Positions 33,821 through 43,158 of a DNA stretch of 64,000 nt are shown piece after piece. The DNA comes from Planctomycetota bacterium (GTDB lineage: Bacteria > Planctomycetota > Planctomycetia > Gemmatales > Gemmataceae). The stretch is from the NCBI GenBank assembly GCA_016191165.1, contig JACPPF010000181.1, positions 1-64,000 on the forward strand, in the 5' to 3' direction. The notes beneath the pieces were generated by a model, which saw nothing but the letters and a program-made list of their open reading frames with translations, did not search any database and was not told the origin of the DNA. The translations under genes were made by a program, and so were the position numbers. Position 1 is the first letter of the stretch, and every line of letters starts with the position of its first letter.

Positions 33821-35188
33821 ATGATTACGGACGATCTCCGCGAAAAACTACTGACCCACGACCAGGCGCACCTTTTGCAAGAACTCGAACGCCTGAACGA
33901 CGCCGACCGCGCCCAGTTGCTCAACGACCTGGCACGCATCGATCTGGCCGAGCTACGCGCCCTGCACGGCAAACGTGAACACAAGGACGCGCTACCGGAA
34001 CGCCATCGCATCGAACCCTTGCCGCGGCCGGCCGCTGAAGAACCCCACCGCGAGTTTAAGGAGCAAATCGGGAACGATGCCATTGAACGCAGCGAAATCG
34101 CGTATCTTGTCGTCGCCGGTGGTCAGGGGACACGATTGGGATTCGATCACCCCAAGGGCATGTTCCCCATCGGTCCCTTGTCCAAGCGCTCGCTGTTTCA
34201 GATCCATGCCGAGAAAATATTGGCTCTACGTCGCCGATGCGGAGCCAGGCTGCCGTTGCTGGTGATGACCAGCCCGGCGACGGATGCCGAGACGCGACTG
34301 TACTTCAGGCGGAAAAACTTCTTTCGCCTGCCGCCGCAGGATGTGTGGTTCTTCTGCCAGGGTACGATGCCTGCCGTCGATCTGACGACCGGCCGGCTGC
34401 TTCTGGAAGGTCCCGGCCGTCTTTGCCTCAGCCCCAACGGGCACGGCGGCACGATCACTGGGCTACTTGGCAGCGGCTTGTTGGATCGCCTTACCGATCA
34501 AGGTGTCCATACCATCTATTATTTCCAGGTCGATAATCCCCTGGTCAACCTGGCTGATTTTTTGTTCATCGGCCGCCACGTGGAAGCGCGGGCGGAAGTT
34601 TCGTCCAAGGTGCTGCCGAAAACAAGTCCGCTGGAAAAGGTCGGCAACTTTCTTATGGTCGATGGCCGTTGCTCGATGATTGAGTATTCCGACCTGCCCG
34701 AAGGGTGGGCGAACGAAACCGACGACGCAGGCAACCTGAGGTTCTGGGCTGGCAATCCCGCGATTCACCTTCTCGATGTCGAGTTCCTCCGCAAGATTGC
34801 TGGCGAAGCGGAGCGCTTGCCCTGGCACCTTGCGCGCAAAATCGTTCCGTACGTCAACGAAACCGGCCAGGTCATCAAGCCGGACGCGGAGAACGCTCTC
34901 AAGTTTGAACGATTCATCTTCGATATTTTGCCTCAGGCGGAGCGCTGGACAATCCACGCCACGGACCGCGCCGCGGAATTCGCCCCGGTCAAGAACAAGG
35001 AGGGGGTCGATTCACCGCAAACCGCCCGGGCAATGATGTGTGCCGACGCAGCCCGTTTGCTGGGCCAACTCGGTGTCGAGGTTCCCGCCGGCATCAAGGT
35101 CGAAATAAGTCCGTTGTTCACCCTGGACAACAATCGCACGATACCGCCAATAACCAAACACACGTATTTGCGCGAGCCGAAGGACTAG
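33821..35188 (+). CDS. UDPGP-family UDP-sugar (UDP-GlcNAc) pyrophosphorylase
   Basis: The 455-residue protein belongs to the eukaryote-type UDPGP family rather than bacterial GlmU or GalU. The nucleotide-binding signature is VVAGGQGTRLGFDHPKGMFP (about 96-115), followed by FCQGTMPAVD, SPNGHGGTITGLLGSGLLD and QVDNPLVNLADFLFIG. The last of these is close to the UDP-GlcNAc/GalNAc pyrophosphorylase (UAP) branch. It makes UDP-sugar from UTP and sugar-1-phosphate. The start at ATG 33821 follows GGAG; an upstream extension would translate the repeat. It sits 50 bases before manC, so both may feed glycan synthesis. Confidence 0.85.
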   Translation: MITDDLREKLLTHDQAHLLQELERLNDADRAQLLNDLARIDLAELRALHGKREHKDALPERHRIEPLPRPAAEEPHREFKEQIGNDAIERSEIAYLVVAGGQGTRLGFDHPKGMFPIGPLSKRSLFQIHAEKILALRRRCGARLPLLVMTSPATDAETRLYFRRKNFFRLPPQDVWFFCQGTMPAVDLTTGRLLLEGPGRLCLSPNGHGGTITGLLGSGLLDRLTDQGVHTIYYFQVDNPLVNLADFLFIGRHVEARAEVSSKVLPKTSPLEKVGNFLMVDGRCSMIEYSDLPEGWANETDDAGNLRFWAGNPAIHLLDVEFLRKIAGEAERLPWHLARKIVPYVNETGQVIKPDAENALKFERFIFDILPQAERWTIHATDRAAEFAPVKNKEGVDSPQTARAMMCADAARLLGQLGVEVPAGIKVEISPLFTLDNNRTIPPITKHTYLREPKD

Positions 35189-35238
35189 GGTGCGAACATC
35201 ACGAAGATTCTCGTATTTTCTTTTGGGAATTTGCACTC

Positions 35239-36318
35239 ATGTTGCACGCACTCATCATGGCCGGCGGTGGTGGAACGCGGTTTTGGCCTCGCAGCCGGCA
35301 GTCGAAGCCGAAGCAGTTTCTGACGCTGGTCGGTGACCGCACGCTGTTGCAGCAAGCGCTGGAGCGCATCGAGGCCGTGGTGCCGCCATCGTCTACCTGG
35401 ATCATCACCGGCGCGAGCTATTGCGCCGAGACAGCACGCCAGCTTCCGACCTTGCCTGCCGAGCGCATTGTCGGCGAGCCCTGCGGCCGCGATACGGCGG
35501 CGTGCATCGGCCTGGGCGCCGCGTTGATGTTGCGTGACGATCCCGAGGCGATCATGCTCGTCATGCCTGCTGACCATGTCATCGAACCCGCCCAGGAATT
35601 TCGCCGGGCGGTCCAGGTCGCTCAGCAAATGGCCGAGGATCATCCTGACGCCCTGGTCACCTTTGGTGTCCGGCCGACCTTCGCCGCGACCGGGTACGGA
35701 TACATCGAGCGAGGCGCCGAGCTGGCGCAGCGTCAGGGCGTGCCCGTTCATCGCGTGGCGTCCTTCCGCGAGAAGCCGCACATCGAGCTGGCGGAGCAAT
35801 ACATCGCATCCGGGAAACACTTTTGGAATAGCGGAATATTCGTATGGCGTGCCGCGACCATTCTGCGCCACCTCCAGGCCGGTCAACCCGCCCTGGCCGA
35901 CGCCGTGCAGCGTATCGCCGGGGCCTGGGGCACAGCAGGACAGGACGATATCTTGACCGCCGAGTATTCCCGGCTCGACCGGATCAGCATCGATTACGCC
36001 GTCATGGAAAAGGCGGCCGACGTTTTGATGGTGCAAGCGCCCTTTCAGTGGGACGACGTCGGCAGCTGGCTTGCTTTGGAGCGCCGACAGCCGCAGGATG
36101 CGCATGACAATACGGTCCTCGCGAACCACCTGGGCATCGACACCCATCATTGCGTCATTGCCGCGGACCCGGACAAACTCGTTGCGACGCTTGGCGTTAG
36201 CGATCTCATCATCATCCAGAACGGCGACGCCATCTTGATCGCGCACCGCAACGAGGAAGCCAACATCAAGAAGATCGTGGAAGAGCTCAAGGTTCGCGCT
36301 CAGGAGAAGTACCTGTGA
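35239..36318 (+). CDS. manC: Mannose-1-phosphate guanylyltransferase
   Basis: The 359-residue protein has the nucleotidyltransferase signature MAGGGGTRFWPRSRQSKPKQFL (7-28), then the PADHVI motif, EPCGRDTAACIG, TGYGYIERG, FREKP and FWNSGIFVWRA, which are all standard for GDP-mannose synthesis. It lacks the C-terminal isomerase domain of bifunctional ManC/AlgA and is therefore the short, single-function form. Product GDP-mannose feeds polysaccharide or glycoprotein synthesis. It overlaps ruvX by four bases. Confidence 0.9.
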   Translation: MLHALIMAGGGGTRFWPRSRQSKPKQFLTLVGDRTLLQQALERIEAVVPPSSTWIITGASYCAETARQLPTLPAERIVGEPCGRDTAACIGLGAALMLRDDPEAIMLVMPADHVIEPAQEFRRAVQVAQQMAEDHPDALVTFGVRPTFAATGYGYIERGAELAQRQGVPVHRVASFREKPHIELAEQYIASGKHFWNSGIFVWRAATILRHLQAGQPALADAVQRIAGAWGTAGQDDILTAEYSRLDRISIDYAVMEKAADVLMVQAPFQWDDVGSWLALERRQPQDAHDNTVLANHLGIDTHHCVIAADPDKLVATLGVSDLIIIQNGDAILIAHRNEEANIKKIVEELKVRAQEKYL

Positions 36319-36782
36319 GGCCGCGCTCCCGGATTTTGGCAATCGACCCCGGCTCGGTGCGTCTGGGGCTGGCGATCAGCGACACCGAGCATCGCCTCGC
36401 GTCTCCGCTTACCACGTACACCCAGCGCGACCCGCATCAGGACGCGGCATTCCTCAAGACGATCATCGCGGAGGAGGAGGTCGCCTTGATCGTCATCGGT
36501 CTGCCGATTCACGAGGACGGCTCGGAAGGCGCCCAGGCCAAAGCCGCTCGCGTCTTCGGGGCCTGGGTTCACGAAGCGACCGGCGTCCCGTGCGTCTTCT
36601 ACGATGAGCGCTTCACGTCGTTTCAGGCCGACGTCCTCCTCGATGACATCGGTTTGACGAAAAAGAAACGCAAGGCCCGGCGCGATCGCGTGGCCGCCCA
36701 GATTCTGTTGCAGACCTACCTTGACGAAACGCTGAACAAGGCCCAAGGACAGCCGACCTTGGGTTTCGATCCCGGATCCTAA
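36315..36782 (+). CDS. ruvX: Putative pre-16S rRNA nuclease / Holliday junction resolvase YqgF
   Basis: The 155-residue protein has the RNase H-like fold of YqgF. ILAIDPGSVRLGLAISD (7-23) holds the first catalytic Asp. VIGLPIHEDGSEG, FYDERFTSFQAD and DRVAAQILLQTYLD supply the remaining conserved acidic positions. Work in E. coli supports a role in 16S rRNA 5-prime maturation. The GTG start overlaps the manC stop (GTGA), and the stop overlaps the end of the convergent HD-GYP gene by four bases. Confidence 0.9.
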   Translation: MRPRSRILAIDPGSVRLGLAISDTEHRLASPLTTYTQRDPHQDAAFLKTIIAEEEVALIVIGLPIHEDGSEGAQAKAARVFGAWVHEATGVPCVFYDERFTSFQADVLLDDIGLTKKKRKARRDRVAAQILLQTYLDETLNKAQGQPTLGFDPGS

Positions 36783-37441
36783 TCTCGGGCAGACCACATC
36801 TCCCGAACGATACGCTGCTTGATTGACAGGAACGCAAACGCGATTTCCGGATCGAACTGTCGGCCGCTCTGTTTTTCGATTTCGGCAAACGCGACTTCGG
36901 CGTCCAGCCCCTTTCGATAGGGCCGATCCGAGGTCATCGCGTCAAACGTGTCCGCCACGGCGACAACGCGCGCAAGCAGGGGCGTCTCGTCGCCGACGGT
37001 GCGATCCGGATAGCCGAAGCCGTCCCACCGTTCGTGGTGCGACCGGACGATGGCGACCAGGTCGGTCAATTCACCGATTGGCTCCAGAATGGCGGCGCCC
37101 TTGGTGGTATGCGACTTCATGATCTCGAATTCGGCGGCAGTCAACGGACTCGGTTTGCGCAGGATCGAGTCGTCGATCCCGACCTTGCCGATGTCATGCA
37201 AGGGCGTGCCAACGCGAATGAGTTCGCGGTCCGTGTCGGAGAGGTCAAGGTGTTGAGCAAGAAGGCAGGCGTAGGCCGTGACCCGCGCGTTGTGCCCGGC
37301 GGTGTAGGCGTCGCGCATGTTGATGGTACGCGTCAAAAGCTCCGCGGCGCCAGCAAAGGCAGAACGCTGGCGATTGACGGTTCGCCTGTTATCGATGCCG
37401 ATGAAATCCAGAGGCGCGAGTGTTCCGGAGAAGCAGAGCAT
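36779..37441 (-). CDS. HD-GYP domain protein
   Basis: The 220-residue protein is essentially one HD-GYP domain. It contains RDAYTAGHNARVTAYACLLA, the HD pair in LHDIGKVGIDDSIL, and HHERWDGFGYPD, which is the GYP motif. These enzymes break down cyclic di-GMP. Planctomycete relatives often carry N-terminal sensor domains (FHA, GAF or REC). Here only about 30 residues precede the domain and an in-frame stop lies ten codons upstream, so it is either a stand-alone form or a truncated one. It is convergent with ruvX. Confidence 0.85.
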   Translation of the reverse strand: MLCFSGTLAPLDFIGIDNRRTVNRQRSAFAGAAELLTRTINMRDAYTAGHNARVTAYACLLAQHLDLSDTDRELIRVGTPLHDIGKVGIDDSILRKPSPLTAAEFEIMKSHTTKGAAILEPIGELTDLVAIVRSHHERWDGFGYPDRTVGDETPLLARVVAVADTFDAMTSDRPYRKGLDAEVAFAEIEKQSGRQFDPEIAFAFLSIKQRIVREMWSARD

Positions 37442-37765
37442 GATGACATCCTCGTGAAGCCAACGAATCCATTACCGCCGTGACTTGGCAAAGCACCCTT
37501 CATGCCGTAGATCGAGCGACATCGAATCAAATGCCATAGGATGAACAACATCAAGTTGTTACGAAACATGTAATGCGACTGGCCCCCTTTTGTTGCGTCG
37601 GCATTCGTCATCATTTTGATTGCGCATGAATATCGAATTGACTTCACCGAACCTGCGACGGGTTTTTGAGATACTACTTGACAACGTCGAAGTGGACTGA
37701 GAAAAATAGACCTTTGAAATCCATGATGTGGGTTTGCTCAAGCCAAGGCTCGCGCGAGGTGGTTT
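37442..37765. other. AT-richer divergent intergenic region with candidate promoter
   Basis: This 324-base gap separates the HD-GYP gene from the cytochrome-type gene and is clearly lower in GC than its surroundings. Frames here are short and show no family. On the + strand TTGACA (37678-37683, perfect -35) lies 18 bases before AAAAAT (37702-37707), a possible promoter for the next gene. I see no RNA gene or repeat in the rest. Confidence 0.4.
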
Positions 37766-40747
37766 ATGCGGTTTGGATACGGCGTCCTCGTTTTGTTACT
37801 TGTTTTTCAGGGACTCGTGTTCCCAATCGAACTGAGCAAGGGGCCGAAGGACAGCAAGGACAAGGACTACGCCGCCGAGCTGCCGCGGATTCCGCCGACG
37901 CCGCCGAAGGACACGCTCAAGACCTTCAAGCTTGCGCCGGGCTTCAAGCTGCAACTGGTTGCCTCGGAGCCGATGATCCGCTCGCCGGTCGCCGTCGATT
38001 TCGATGAGGACGGCCGAATGTATGTCGCCGAGTTCCCGGAATACAATCAGCACGGCAATCCGAAATTCAACGAGCGCGGCGCCATCAAGGTTTTGGAAGA
38101 CACCGATGGCGATGGCATCTACGACAAGGTCTCGACGCTGGCCGAGCTCGACTCGCCGGTCGCGCTCGCATGTTGGGACGGCGGCGTTTTCGTGGGCGCG
38201 GTGCCACACATTTTTTACCTGAAGGACACGAAGGGGGCCGGCAAGGCCGATGTCAAGAAAATCATCTATACGGGATTTTCCCGGGACAAGGCGGGCGAGG
38301 GCATGTTGAACTCGATCCGCTGGGGTTTGGACAATCGCTTCCATCTTTCGACGAGTGCCGCGGGCGGCAATGTCAAGCGGCCCGGCGCGAAGGACGCGAA
38401 AGTCTTCAACGTCCGCGGCCAGACCTTTCTATTTGACCCGCGCTCGCTTCGCGTTGAGCTCATCTCGGGCAGCGCCCAGCACGGCATGTCGATGGACGAC
38501 TGGGGTCGCATGTTCACGTGCAGCAACTCCAATCCCGGCCAAATGCTGATGTACGACGGCCGCTACCTGCTCAAGAATCCCTACGTGCAAGCGCCGACGC
38601 CGCTCATCAATCTTTACGGTCCGGTTCAGGCCAAGTATCTGAAACGCATCAGCCCGAACGAGCCGTGGCGCACGGTGCGCACCCGTTTGCGACTCAAAAA
38701 GGTTGTGCCCGGACCGATCGAGACCGGCGAGGTTTCCGGCCATTTCACGGGCACGACCGGGATTACTGTCTATCGCGGCGACGCGTTTCCACCCGAATAC
38801 CGCGGCACGTTGTTTGTCGGCGAAGTTTCCAACAACCTGGTCTACCATTCGCGCCTTGTCGAAGCTGGCCTAACCGCGAGCGCCAGGCGTTTTGAGGACG
38901 GCATCGAGTTCCTGGCCTCGACCGACAACTGGTTCCGCCCCGCCCAATTCGCCAACGCGCCCGATGGCACGCTCTATGTCATCGACCACTATCGCGAGAT
39001 CATCGAAACCATCGAATCGATCCCGCCGGTCATTCTTAAACACCTGCACATCGACTCCGGCGTCAATCACGGCCGCATTTACCGCATCGTGCCCGATGGC
39101 CAAAAGCGCCGCGCCGTGCCACGCCTGAGCAAAGCGACGACAGGCGAGCTGGTGAAGCTGCTCGCCCATCCCAACGGCTGGCATCGCGACACGGCAGCGA
39201 GGCTGATTTATCAACGGCAAGATACCAGCGCCGTTGGCCCGCTCGAAAGACTGGCAAAGGAATCGAAATCGCCACTGGGCCGCGTTCATGCCTTGTATGC
39301 TCTGGATGGATTGGGTTCCCTTGCCTCGCGGCATGTCGTATCGGCATTTGAGGACAAGGAGCCGAGAGTTCGCGAACACGCCTTGCGTCTGGCGGAGCGG
39401 TTCTCGACGGAATTCGCCATTCGCGCTGCCGTGCAAAAAATGAGCGAGGATCCGGATTCGCGGGTGCGTTTTCAACTCGCATTCACGCTGGGTCGTTTTG
39501 ACGGCGAGGATGCGACGCGGTCCTTGGTCCAGCTCGCCCAAAAGGACGGCGGAAACTCTTGGACTCGCTTCGCCATCTTGGCGTCCGCTCACGGCCGACG
39601 CGGTGTGCTGGTGCGTCATTTCGCCAGCGACAAGGTTTGGCGACAGGGGGCTGTTGGCAAACAGATTTTGAATACTCTGGCGATGCAGATCGGCGCCGCC
39701 AATCAGGCGAATGAACTGGCCGACCTTCTCAAGACCACGGATCTTCTTTCGACCGAGCAACCCGCTCTCGGTCGCGAGTTGATGTCAGCTCTGATGAGCA
39801 AGCTGCCCGCCAAGTCTCGCGATCGCATTAAGACCGCGGGGCAGTCGGCGGTTTTGTTCAAGCAACTCGTTGCCGAGGCGCTGAAGACGTCGCGCGATGA
39901 AAAACAGGCCGTGTCCGCGCGGGTATCAGCAGTCCGCACGCTGGCGCTGGCCGATTTTGCCGAGGCACGTGCGCCTCTAGTGGACTTTCTCAAGTTTCGC
40001 CAGCCCGAGGCGGTACAGAAGGCTGCCCTGGAAACGCTTTCTCGATTCGATGATGCCGGCGCTGCCGGCGTCGTCATTGACGCCTGGCCTGGGCTCAGTC
40101 CGCAGGTGCGCGCCACGGCAGCGGAGACCCTGTTCGGGCGGCCCAAAACGCTTCACGCATTCCTTGATGCTGTCGAAAAAGGCAAGATAAAGACGAGTGA
40201 GATCGATCCCGCCCGCATCAAGCTGCTGCAAGTGTTCGCCGACGCCAAGATTCGCACCCGCGCCGAGAAACTATTCAAAGGGATCGGCCTATCCAAACGC
40301 AAGGACGTGCTCGGTGCGTATCAAAAATCGCTCGACCTGAAGGGAATTGCCGCGAATGGCAAGGAAATCTTCAAGAAGAACTGCGCCGTCTGCCATCGCA
40401 TCGACGGCGTGGGCGAACAGATCGGTGCCGAACTTGGCGCGATCAAGGATCGTGGGCCGGAGTTCATTTTGCTCAATGTCCTCGATCCCAATCGCGAAGT
40501 GTTGCCCAAGTTCGTCACCTACTATGTTCAGACCGACGCGGGCCGCACGCTCACCGGCATGATCCTGGCCGAGACCGCGACCACCATTACCATCCGCCGG
40601 CCCGATGGCGTCAACGAGACGATCCTGCGCGTCAACATCGACGAACTGCGCTCGACCGGCATGTCATTCATGCCCGAAGGCCTGGAGAAAATGATCAACC
40701 AGCAGGAAATGGCGGATCTGATTTCCTATTTGATGGCAACTCGCTGA
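37766..40747 (+). CDS. PVC-type membrane-bound dehydrogenase with CxxCH heme domain
   Basis: The 993-residue secreted protein starts with a signal peptide (MRFGYGVLVLLLVFQGLVFP). A beta-propeller dehydrogenase-like domain follows (about 50-430) with the typical KLAPGFKLQLVASEP, SPVAVDFDEDGRMYVAE and EDTDGDGIYDK blocks. Next comes a HEAT-repeat-like helical region (about 450-850). The C-terminal cytochrome c domain binds heme through Cys873, Cys876 and His877 (NCAVCHRIDG), with a candidate Met ligand in TGMSFMP. This architecture is characteristic of planctomycetes and related phyla and is thought to oxidise sugars or related substrates in the periplasm. A GAGGTGG ribosome binding site precedes the ATG. 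Confidence 0.9.
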   Translation: MRFGYGVLVLLLVFQGLVFPIELSKGPKDSKDKDYAAELPRIPPTPPKDTLKTFKLAPGFKLQLVASEPMIRSPVAVDFDEDGRMYVAEFPEYNQHGNPKFNERGAIKVLEDTDGDGIYDKVSTLAELDSPVALACWDGGVFVGAVPHIFYLKDTKGAGKADVKKIIYTGFSRDKAGEGMLNSIRWGLDNRFHLSTSAAGGNVKRPGAKDAKVFNVRGQTFLFDPRSLRVELISGSAQHGMSMDDWGRMFTCSNSNPGQMLMYDGRYLLKNPYVQAPTPLINLYGPVQAKYLKRISPNEPWRTVRTRLRLKKVVPGPIETGEVSGHFTGTTGITVYRGDAFPPEYRGTLFVGEVSNNLVYHSRLVEAGLTASARRFEDGIEFLASTDNWFRPAQFANAPDGTLYVIDHYREIIETIESIPPVILKHLHIDSGVNHGRIYRIVPDGQKRRAVPRLSKATTGELVKLLAHPNGWHRDTAARLIYQRQDTSAVGPLERLAKESKSPLGRVHALYALDGLGSLASRHVVSAFEDKEPRVREHALRLAERFSTEFAIRAAVQKMSEDPDSRVRFQLAFTLGRFDGEDATRSLVQLAQKDGGNSWTRFAILASAHGRRGVLVRHFASDKVWRQGAVGKQILNTLAMQIGAANQANELADLLKTTDLLSTEQPALGRELMSALMSKLPAKSRDRIKTAGQSAVLFKQLVAEALKTSRDEKQAVSARVSAVRTLALADFAEARAPLVDFLKFRQPEAVQKAALETLSRFDDAGAAGVVIDAWPGLSPQVRATAAETLFGRPKTLHAFLDAVEKGKIKTSEIDPARIKLLQVFADAKIRTRAEKLFKGIGLSKRKDVLGAYQKSLDLKGIAANGKEIFKKNCAVCHRIDGVGEQIGAELGAIKDRGPEFILLNVLDPNREVLPKFVTYYVQTDAGRTLTGMILAETATTITIRRPDGVNETILRVNIDELRSTGMSFMPEGLEKMINQQEMADLISYLMATR

Positions 40748-40762
40748 GTTCCCCCCCTGCGG

Positions 40763-40807
40763 CCCAGGCTCTGCCTGGGACGCAACGCGTCGCGAGGCTC
40801 CGCCTCG
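40763..40807. repeat. Triple-hairpin intergenic repeat
   Basis: Three adjacent perfect stems occur: CCCAGGC-TCT-GCCTGGG (40763-40779), GACGC-AAC-GCGTC (40779-40791) and CGAGGC-TCC-GCCTCG (40793-40807). This looks like another small repeated element between the dehydrogenase and ceramidase-like genes. Confidence 0.55.
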
Positions 40808-40853
40808 TACGCCCTCCCCAGCGAGACAGGCCTGGAACCGAAAGGAGTTCTTC

Positions 40854-42230
40854 ATGTTTCGTCAAATGCTGTTAACCATCGCCCTCATCGTCACCATCGG
40901 TTCGGTCTCGGCCCAGGAGGCGAGACCGTGGCGTGTCGGCGTCGCGAAAACCGCCATCACGCCGGCAGAGCCGATGTGGATGTCGGGCTATGCATCGCGT
41001 GACAAGCCTGCACAAGGCAAAGTCCACGACCTCTGGGCCAAGGCGCTGGTTCTCGAAGACGCGGCGGGCAAACGCTGCGTGCTGGTCAGCCTTGACCTGG
41101 TCGGCATCGATCGCGTGCTTGCCGACGAAATCGCCGCCGACCTGAAGAAGCACCACGGCTTCGAACGCGATCAGGTCATGCTTTCCGTGTCGCACACCCA
41201 CTGCGGCCCAGTCGTCGGGCGCAACCTGCTCGCCATGTACAACCTCGACGCCATGGAGCTGAAGAAGGTCTTTGCGTACGCGGACGACCTGCACGCCAAG
41301 GTCGTCCAGGTCGTCGGAGTCGCCGTGAAGGACTTGCAACCAGCCCAGATCACGTGGAAAAACGGCTACACCACGTTTGCGACCAATCGCCGTACGAATA
41401 AGGAAACCGAGGTTCCCAAGATGCGCGCGCTGGGCAAGCTAAACGGGCCGGTCGATCACGAGGTGCCGGTGTTGTGCGTGCGGGCGCCGGACGGCAAGGT
41501 CCGCGCTATCGCGTTCGGGTACGCTTGCCATGCGACGGTGCTGAGCTTTTATCAATGGTGCGGCGACTACCCCGGCTTCGCCCAGGCGGAGCTGGAGAAA
41601 CGCTACCCTGGGGCGACCGCCCTCTTCCACGCGGGTTGCGGCGCCGATCAAACCCCCCTGCCGCGCCGCAGCGTGGCCCTGGCGGAGGGGTACGGCAAAC
41701 AACTGGCCGAGGCGGTGGATCAGGTCGTCAAAGCCCCGATGACGCCAATCAAGCCATTACTTAAAACCACCTACGCGCGCATTGACTTGCCCTTCGGCGT
41801 CTTGCCGACGCGCGAAAAAGTAGTGCAAGACACGATGAGCAAAAACCACTACATCGCCGCACGCGCGAAGATGCTGCTGGCTGACTTCGAAAAGGCCGGC
41901 GCGCTCAAAAAAACCTACCCTTATCCGGTCCAGACCTGGCAGCTTGGCAATGACTTGACCTGGATCGCCCTGGGCGGCGAGGTCGTCGTCGATTACTCGG
42001 TCCGCCTGAAAAAAGAACTCGGCAAAGTCTGGGTCACGGGCTATGCCAACGACGTGATGGCGTACATTCCCTCGCTGAAAGTCCTCAAGGAAGGCGGATA
42101 CGAGGGAGATTCCTCAATGATCTACTACGGGCAGCCCTGCGCGTGGGGGCCTCGCGTGGAGGCAATGATCGTCGAGGCGGTGCATGGGCAAGTCGGCGCG
42201 GGGCGGCGAAAACAAACGGTTACGCCTTGA
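40854..42230 (+). CDS. Neutral/alkaline ceramidase-like secreted hydrolase
   Basis: The 458-residue protein has a signal peptide (MFRQMLLTIALIVTIGSVSA) and the N-terminal domain of neutral/alkaline non-lysosomal ceramidase. Seen are VGVAKTAITPAEPMWMSGYA, VLVSLDLVGI, SVSHTHCGPV (the conserved metal-binding His pair), AIAFGYACHATVL and HAGCGADQTP. True ceramidases cleave ceramide to sphingosine and fatty acid and are about 650-750 residues long with a second C-terminal domain. This one ends after the first domain, so activity on ceramide is uncertain. Start preceded by AAAGGAG. Confidence 0.85.
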   Translation: MFRQMLLTIALIVTIGSVSAQEARPWRVGVAKTAITPAEPMWMSGYASRDKPAQGKVHDLWAKALVLEDAAGKRCVLVSLDLVGIDRVLADEIAADLKKHHGFERDQVMLSVSHTHCGPVVGRNLLAMYNLDAMELKKVFAYADDLHAKVVQVVGVAVKDLQPAQITWKNGYTTFATNRRTNKETEVPKMRALGKLNGPVDHEVPVLCVRAPDGKVRAIAFGYACHATVLSFYQWCGDYPGFAQAELEKRYPGATALFHAGCGADQTPLPRRSVALAEGYGKQLAEAVDQVVKAPMTPIKPLLKTTYARIDLPFGVLPTREKVVQDTMSKNHYIAARAKMLLADFEKAGALKKTYPYPVQTWQLGNDLTWIALGGEVVVDYSVRLKKELGKVWVTGYANDVMAYIPSLKVLKEGGYEGDSSMIYYGQPCAWGPRVEAMIVEAVHGQVGAGRRKQTVTP

Positions 42231-42242
42231 GAATGCGATATC

Positions 42243-42264
42243 GAGAAGTCCTTCCCGACTTCTC
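42243..42264. terminator. Hairpin between convergent genes
   Basis: GAGAAGTC-CTTCCC-GACTTCTC is a perfect 8-bp stem with a 6-base loop in the short gap between the convergent ceramidase-like and nitrilase genes. No T-run follows; a bidirectional terminator is likely from position. Confidence 0.4.
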
Positions 42265-42279
42265 CCATCGCGGACCGGG

Positions 42280-43158
42280 TTAAAGACACGTCACATCGGA
42301 CGAACGCGGGTCCGTGACCAGGTCGCCACTGTGCAGTTGGCCTTTCAGTGCAGCGTCGCGCCACGGGCCTGGTGCGTCAAAGTGGGCGGGATCGAGCGTC
42401 ATGTCGGTGACCAGCACGCCAGGTTTGTGAAGCTTCAGTCGGCCCACGATCTGGCCATCCGGACGCACCGCGAAACTCGGCCAGCGCGACGGTTTCGCCG
42501 TGCTGTTATTGGCGCTGATCCAGAAATGATTCTCCGCCGCCCGGCAAGCCATTGTCGCGGGCACAATCGTTTTCCAGATGTTGTACTTCGGGTCGGCCAC
42601 CACACTGGTGCGCGCATTGTGAAACGATTGAAACAAAATATCCACGCCAAGTTTTCGATACTCCCGAGTAAGTTCGGGAAAACGGTAGTCGTAGCAAATC
42701 AAAACGCCACACGTGACCCCCTTGACGCGGAACGTGACAGCGCGATCGCCGGGCGTGTAGTGAACCAGATCGAGCGTGGGACGCTTTCCGTTCGTGCCGG
42801 TGCAAAAACGCTTGTCATAGCGATCGACGATGTTGCCGCGCGGGTCGATGACGTAAACACTGTTGTGCGGTTTGTGCCCGCCGGAAAGACGATGGCTTGA
42901 ACCCAGCAGCACCCAGAGCTTGTTTGCTTTGGCGGCGTCCTGAATGGCGCGGGTGGCGTCGGTCAGGGCGTCCCAGTCGAGCGCGGCGATGTTGGGAATG
43001 TCAACCCCCGCGTACCCGGATAGGGCGCATTCCGAGAAATGAACGACGTCGGCTCCTTCTGCCGCGGCTTTCTCGATCTGCTTTAGAATCCAGCGGCGAT
43101 TGTGGGCGATGTCGCCTTCGACCGAGAACTGGCAGGTTGCGACGCGCAGCGATTTCAT
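42280..43158 (-). CDS. Nitrilase-family carbon-nitrogen hydrolase
   Basis: The 292-residue protein carries the nitrilase triad: Glu in HFSECALSGYAG, Lys in DRYDKRFCTG and Cys in GVLICYDYRFPE. Such enzymes hydrolyse amides or nitriles; the branch (amidase, N-carbamoylase or other) cannot be fixed. The start ATG at 43158 gives MKSLRVATCQFS, the usual beta-strand start, and the upstream frame to 43263 has no similarity. It is convergent with the ceramidase-like gene and divergent from the M28 peptidase. Confidence 0.9.
   Translation of the reverse strand: MKSLRVATCQFSVEGDIAHNRRWILKQIEKAAAEGADVVHFSECALSGYAGVDIPNIAALDWDALTDATRAIQDAAKANKLWVLLGSSHRLSGGHKPHNSVYVIDPRGNIVDRYDKRFCTGTNGKRPTLDLVHYTPGDRAVTFRVKGVTCGVLICYDYRFPELTREYRKLGVDILFQSFHNARTSVVADPKYNIWKTIVPATMACRAAENHFWISANNSTAKPSRWPSFAVRPDGQIVGRLKLHKPGVLVTDMTLDPAHFDAPGPWRDAALKGQLHSGDLVTDPRSSDVTCL

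Noticed and set aside
35185-36342. 385-codon minus-strand frame opposite manC
   Set aside because: manC motifs are intact on the plus strand; the opposite frame shows none.
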